From Conus ventricosus (lineage: Eukaryota > Mollusca > Gastropoda > Neogastropoda > Conidae), in the NCBI GenBank assembly GCA_018398815.1, contig CM031595.1, positions 142,282,971-142,346,970 of the forward strand: a stretch of 64,000 nt of DNA. Direction: 5' to 3'. Numbering within the stretch: the stretch's first letter is position 1; every line of letters begins with the position of its first letter. The notes below the pieces were generated by a model. It saw nothing but the letters and a program-made list of their open reading frames with translations, did not search any database and had not been told where the DNA came from. Positions 1-64,000 of this stretch are shown piece by piece. Both the position numbers and the translations under genes were made by a program.

Positions 1-212
1 TAAAGTTGCTTATGAAGCTCCTGACTAAGATAATAAAGTTGCTTATGAAGCTCCTGACTAAGATAATAAAGTTGCTTATGAAGCTCCTGACTAAGATAAT
101 AAAGTTGCTTATGAAGCTCCTGACTAAGATAATAAAGTTGCTTATGAAGCTCCTGACTAAGATAATAAAGTTGCTTATGAAGCTCCTGACTAAGATAATA
201 AAGTTGCTTATG
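1..212. repeat. 33-bp minisatellite, about six copies
   Basis: The unit aagttgcttatgaagctcct plus gactaagataata repeats with almost no variation. 33 is a multiple of 3, so a spurious open frame runs through it. It resumes at 325-403 beyond the SINE copy, so the SINE inserted into or arose beside the array. Confidence 0.95.
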
Positions 213-312
213 AGATAAGATAAGATAAGATAATGTTGCTTATAGCCCAGCCGACCACAAAAGGGCCACATCAGGGCTGTCACCACGTTAAAATCAACTC
301 ACCAGTCATTTG
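213..312 (-). mobile_element. Short SINE family 2, copy a
   Basis: Contains gataagataatgttgcttat and agcccagccgaccacaaaag, then gccacatcagggctgtcacc; the same ~90 bp occurs at 5974-6064 and, inverted, at 61673-61727. The (TTATC)n tail lies at the low-coordinate side, so orientation is minus. The right edge runs into an A-run (313-324) and then the 33-bp array. Confidence 0.7.
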
Positions 313-324
313 AAAAAAAAAAAA

Positions 325-403
325 GCTCCTGACTAAGATAATAAAGTTGCTTATGAAGCTCCTGACTAAGATAATAAAGTTGCTTATGAAGCTCCTGACT
401 GCA
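325..403. repeat. Continuation of the 33-bp minisatellite
   Basis: Two and a half more units of gctcctgactaagataataa plus agttgcttatgaa, separated from the first block by the SINE and an A-run. Confidence 0.9.
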
Positions 404-915
404 AGATACATGCAGTATTTTGTGGAAAGGTGATGTGGAAAGTATTTTTCTGGAAAGGTGATCTCCCTTTGAAAGCCTTGACACTGGTCCCACCTGAGTT
501 CTCCAGTTTTTCAACACACTCTCATAAAGAGGCACTAAGTGCAGAGGAGGGAGGGATTGAATGAATAAATACAGTCAGGTAATCATGTTGTAGTAAGGAG
601 GGAAATTAGAATACATACATTGATTTTCCAATCATGAAGTAAGGCGCATAGAATCCATCATTTTGTCCACTTGTTTATAAGGCACGATGAACATTTTATG
701 TTTTGCAGTGTTTAAGAAAAGTAATACCAAACCTATATTCTCTCTTGTAATTACATATCGGTTTTGATTACAGATAGTTATTTCAACATGCTACTGTTAG
801 TGAATACCAGTTTAAGCTAAATACTAAAGCCTATTTTTTGTATGTTTGTAGGGTGATGTTTGAAAGTCAGTGTATACATGGTGATACAGTATTGAGTGAT
901 GTGTGTGTCTCACAG
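404..915. other. Intron sequence upstream of exon 1
   Basis: AT-rich intronic DNA. No coding potential, repeat or element recognised. Confidence 0.6.
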
Positions 916-63846
<62,931 letters not shown>

Positions 63847-64000
63847 GTGAGCAGCCATTGTCCAGCCTTCTAATATAAGCATTCTGAAGAGTTTTAGCTC
63901 TGTGTGTGCATCATTGTCTTTGCATTGTCAGTGATCTCAGTGATATGTTCACTCAAGAAACTGACAGTTTTTATGTCATTATTAAGCCTCAAACTGCAAG

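Noticed and set aside
6..218. 70-codon open frame of repeating LMKLLTKIIK
   Set aside because: Produced by the 33-bp tandem repeat, whose length is a multiple of three.

Overview
The window is almost entirely one very large plus-strand gene, entered and left mid-gene. I count 49 supported coding exons (positions 916 to 63846), all with GT-AG introns. They encode about 3,990 residues of a giant titin/twitchin-family muscle protein: 34 fibronectin type III (Fn3) domains, two Ig domains, then a Ser/Thr protein kinase domain and the start of its C-terminal regulatory tail. Neither the gene's start nor its final exon is in the window. The family is clear (PP..DGG, GY.(V/I)E.R, W and Y.FRV.A.N Fn3 hallmarks; the Fn3-Fn3-Ig-Ig-Fn3-kinase order; HLDLKPEN and DFG kinase motifs). 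The exact orthologue (titin, twitchin/projectin or a lineage-specific relative) cannot be settled by reading.

The organism is an invertebrate with long, repeat-rich introns: CA/GT and CT/GA microsatellites in nearly every intron, many 40-65 bp minisatellites, and tRNA-derived SINEs with clear target-site duplications. This suits a mollusc, perhaps a gastropod, but that is an inference.

Layout. 1-915: intron with a 33-bp minisatellite and a short SINE. 916-32560: 31 consecutive Fn3 domains with no Ig between them, mostly one phase-1/phase-1 exon per domain. Linker and C'-strand motifs recur every three domains, and more strictly every six, so domains 4-9, 10-15, 16-21 and 22-27 look like copies of a six-Fn3 super-repeat. 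32561-42425: a 9.9-kb gap containing a likely alternative terminal exon (37678-37847) with its own stop codon, long 3'UTR and poly(A) signals. It would yield a kinase-less short isoform. 42426-49415: Fn3-32, Fn3-33, Ig-1, Ig-2, Fn3-34. 50323-58275: kinase exons carrying all the catalytic residues. 60425-63846: three small exons of the post-kinase tail.

Eleven exons, mainly in 21.8-32.5 kb and 49-51.3 kb, contain single-base frame breaks. Most restore the family exon length when one base is allowed, usually in a short homopolymer, so assembly error is more likely than gene decay. Several introns contain minisatellites whose unit includes the splice site itself. A 126-codon minus-strand ORF inside a kinase intron (55454-55834) has a signal-peptide-like start, two N-glycosylation sequons and an upstream TATA-like element, and may be a small nested gene.
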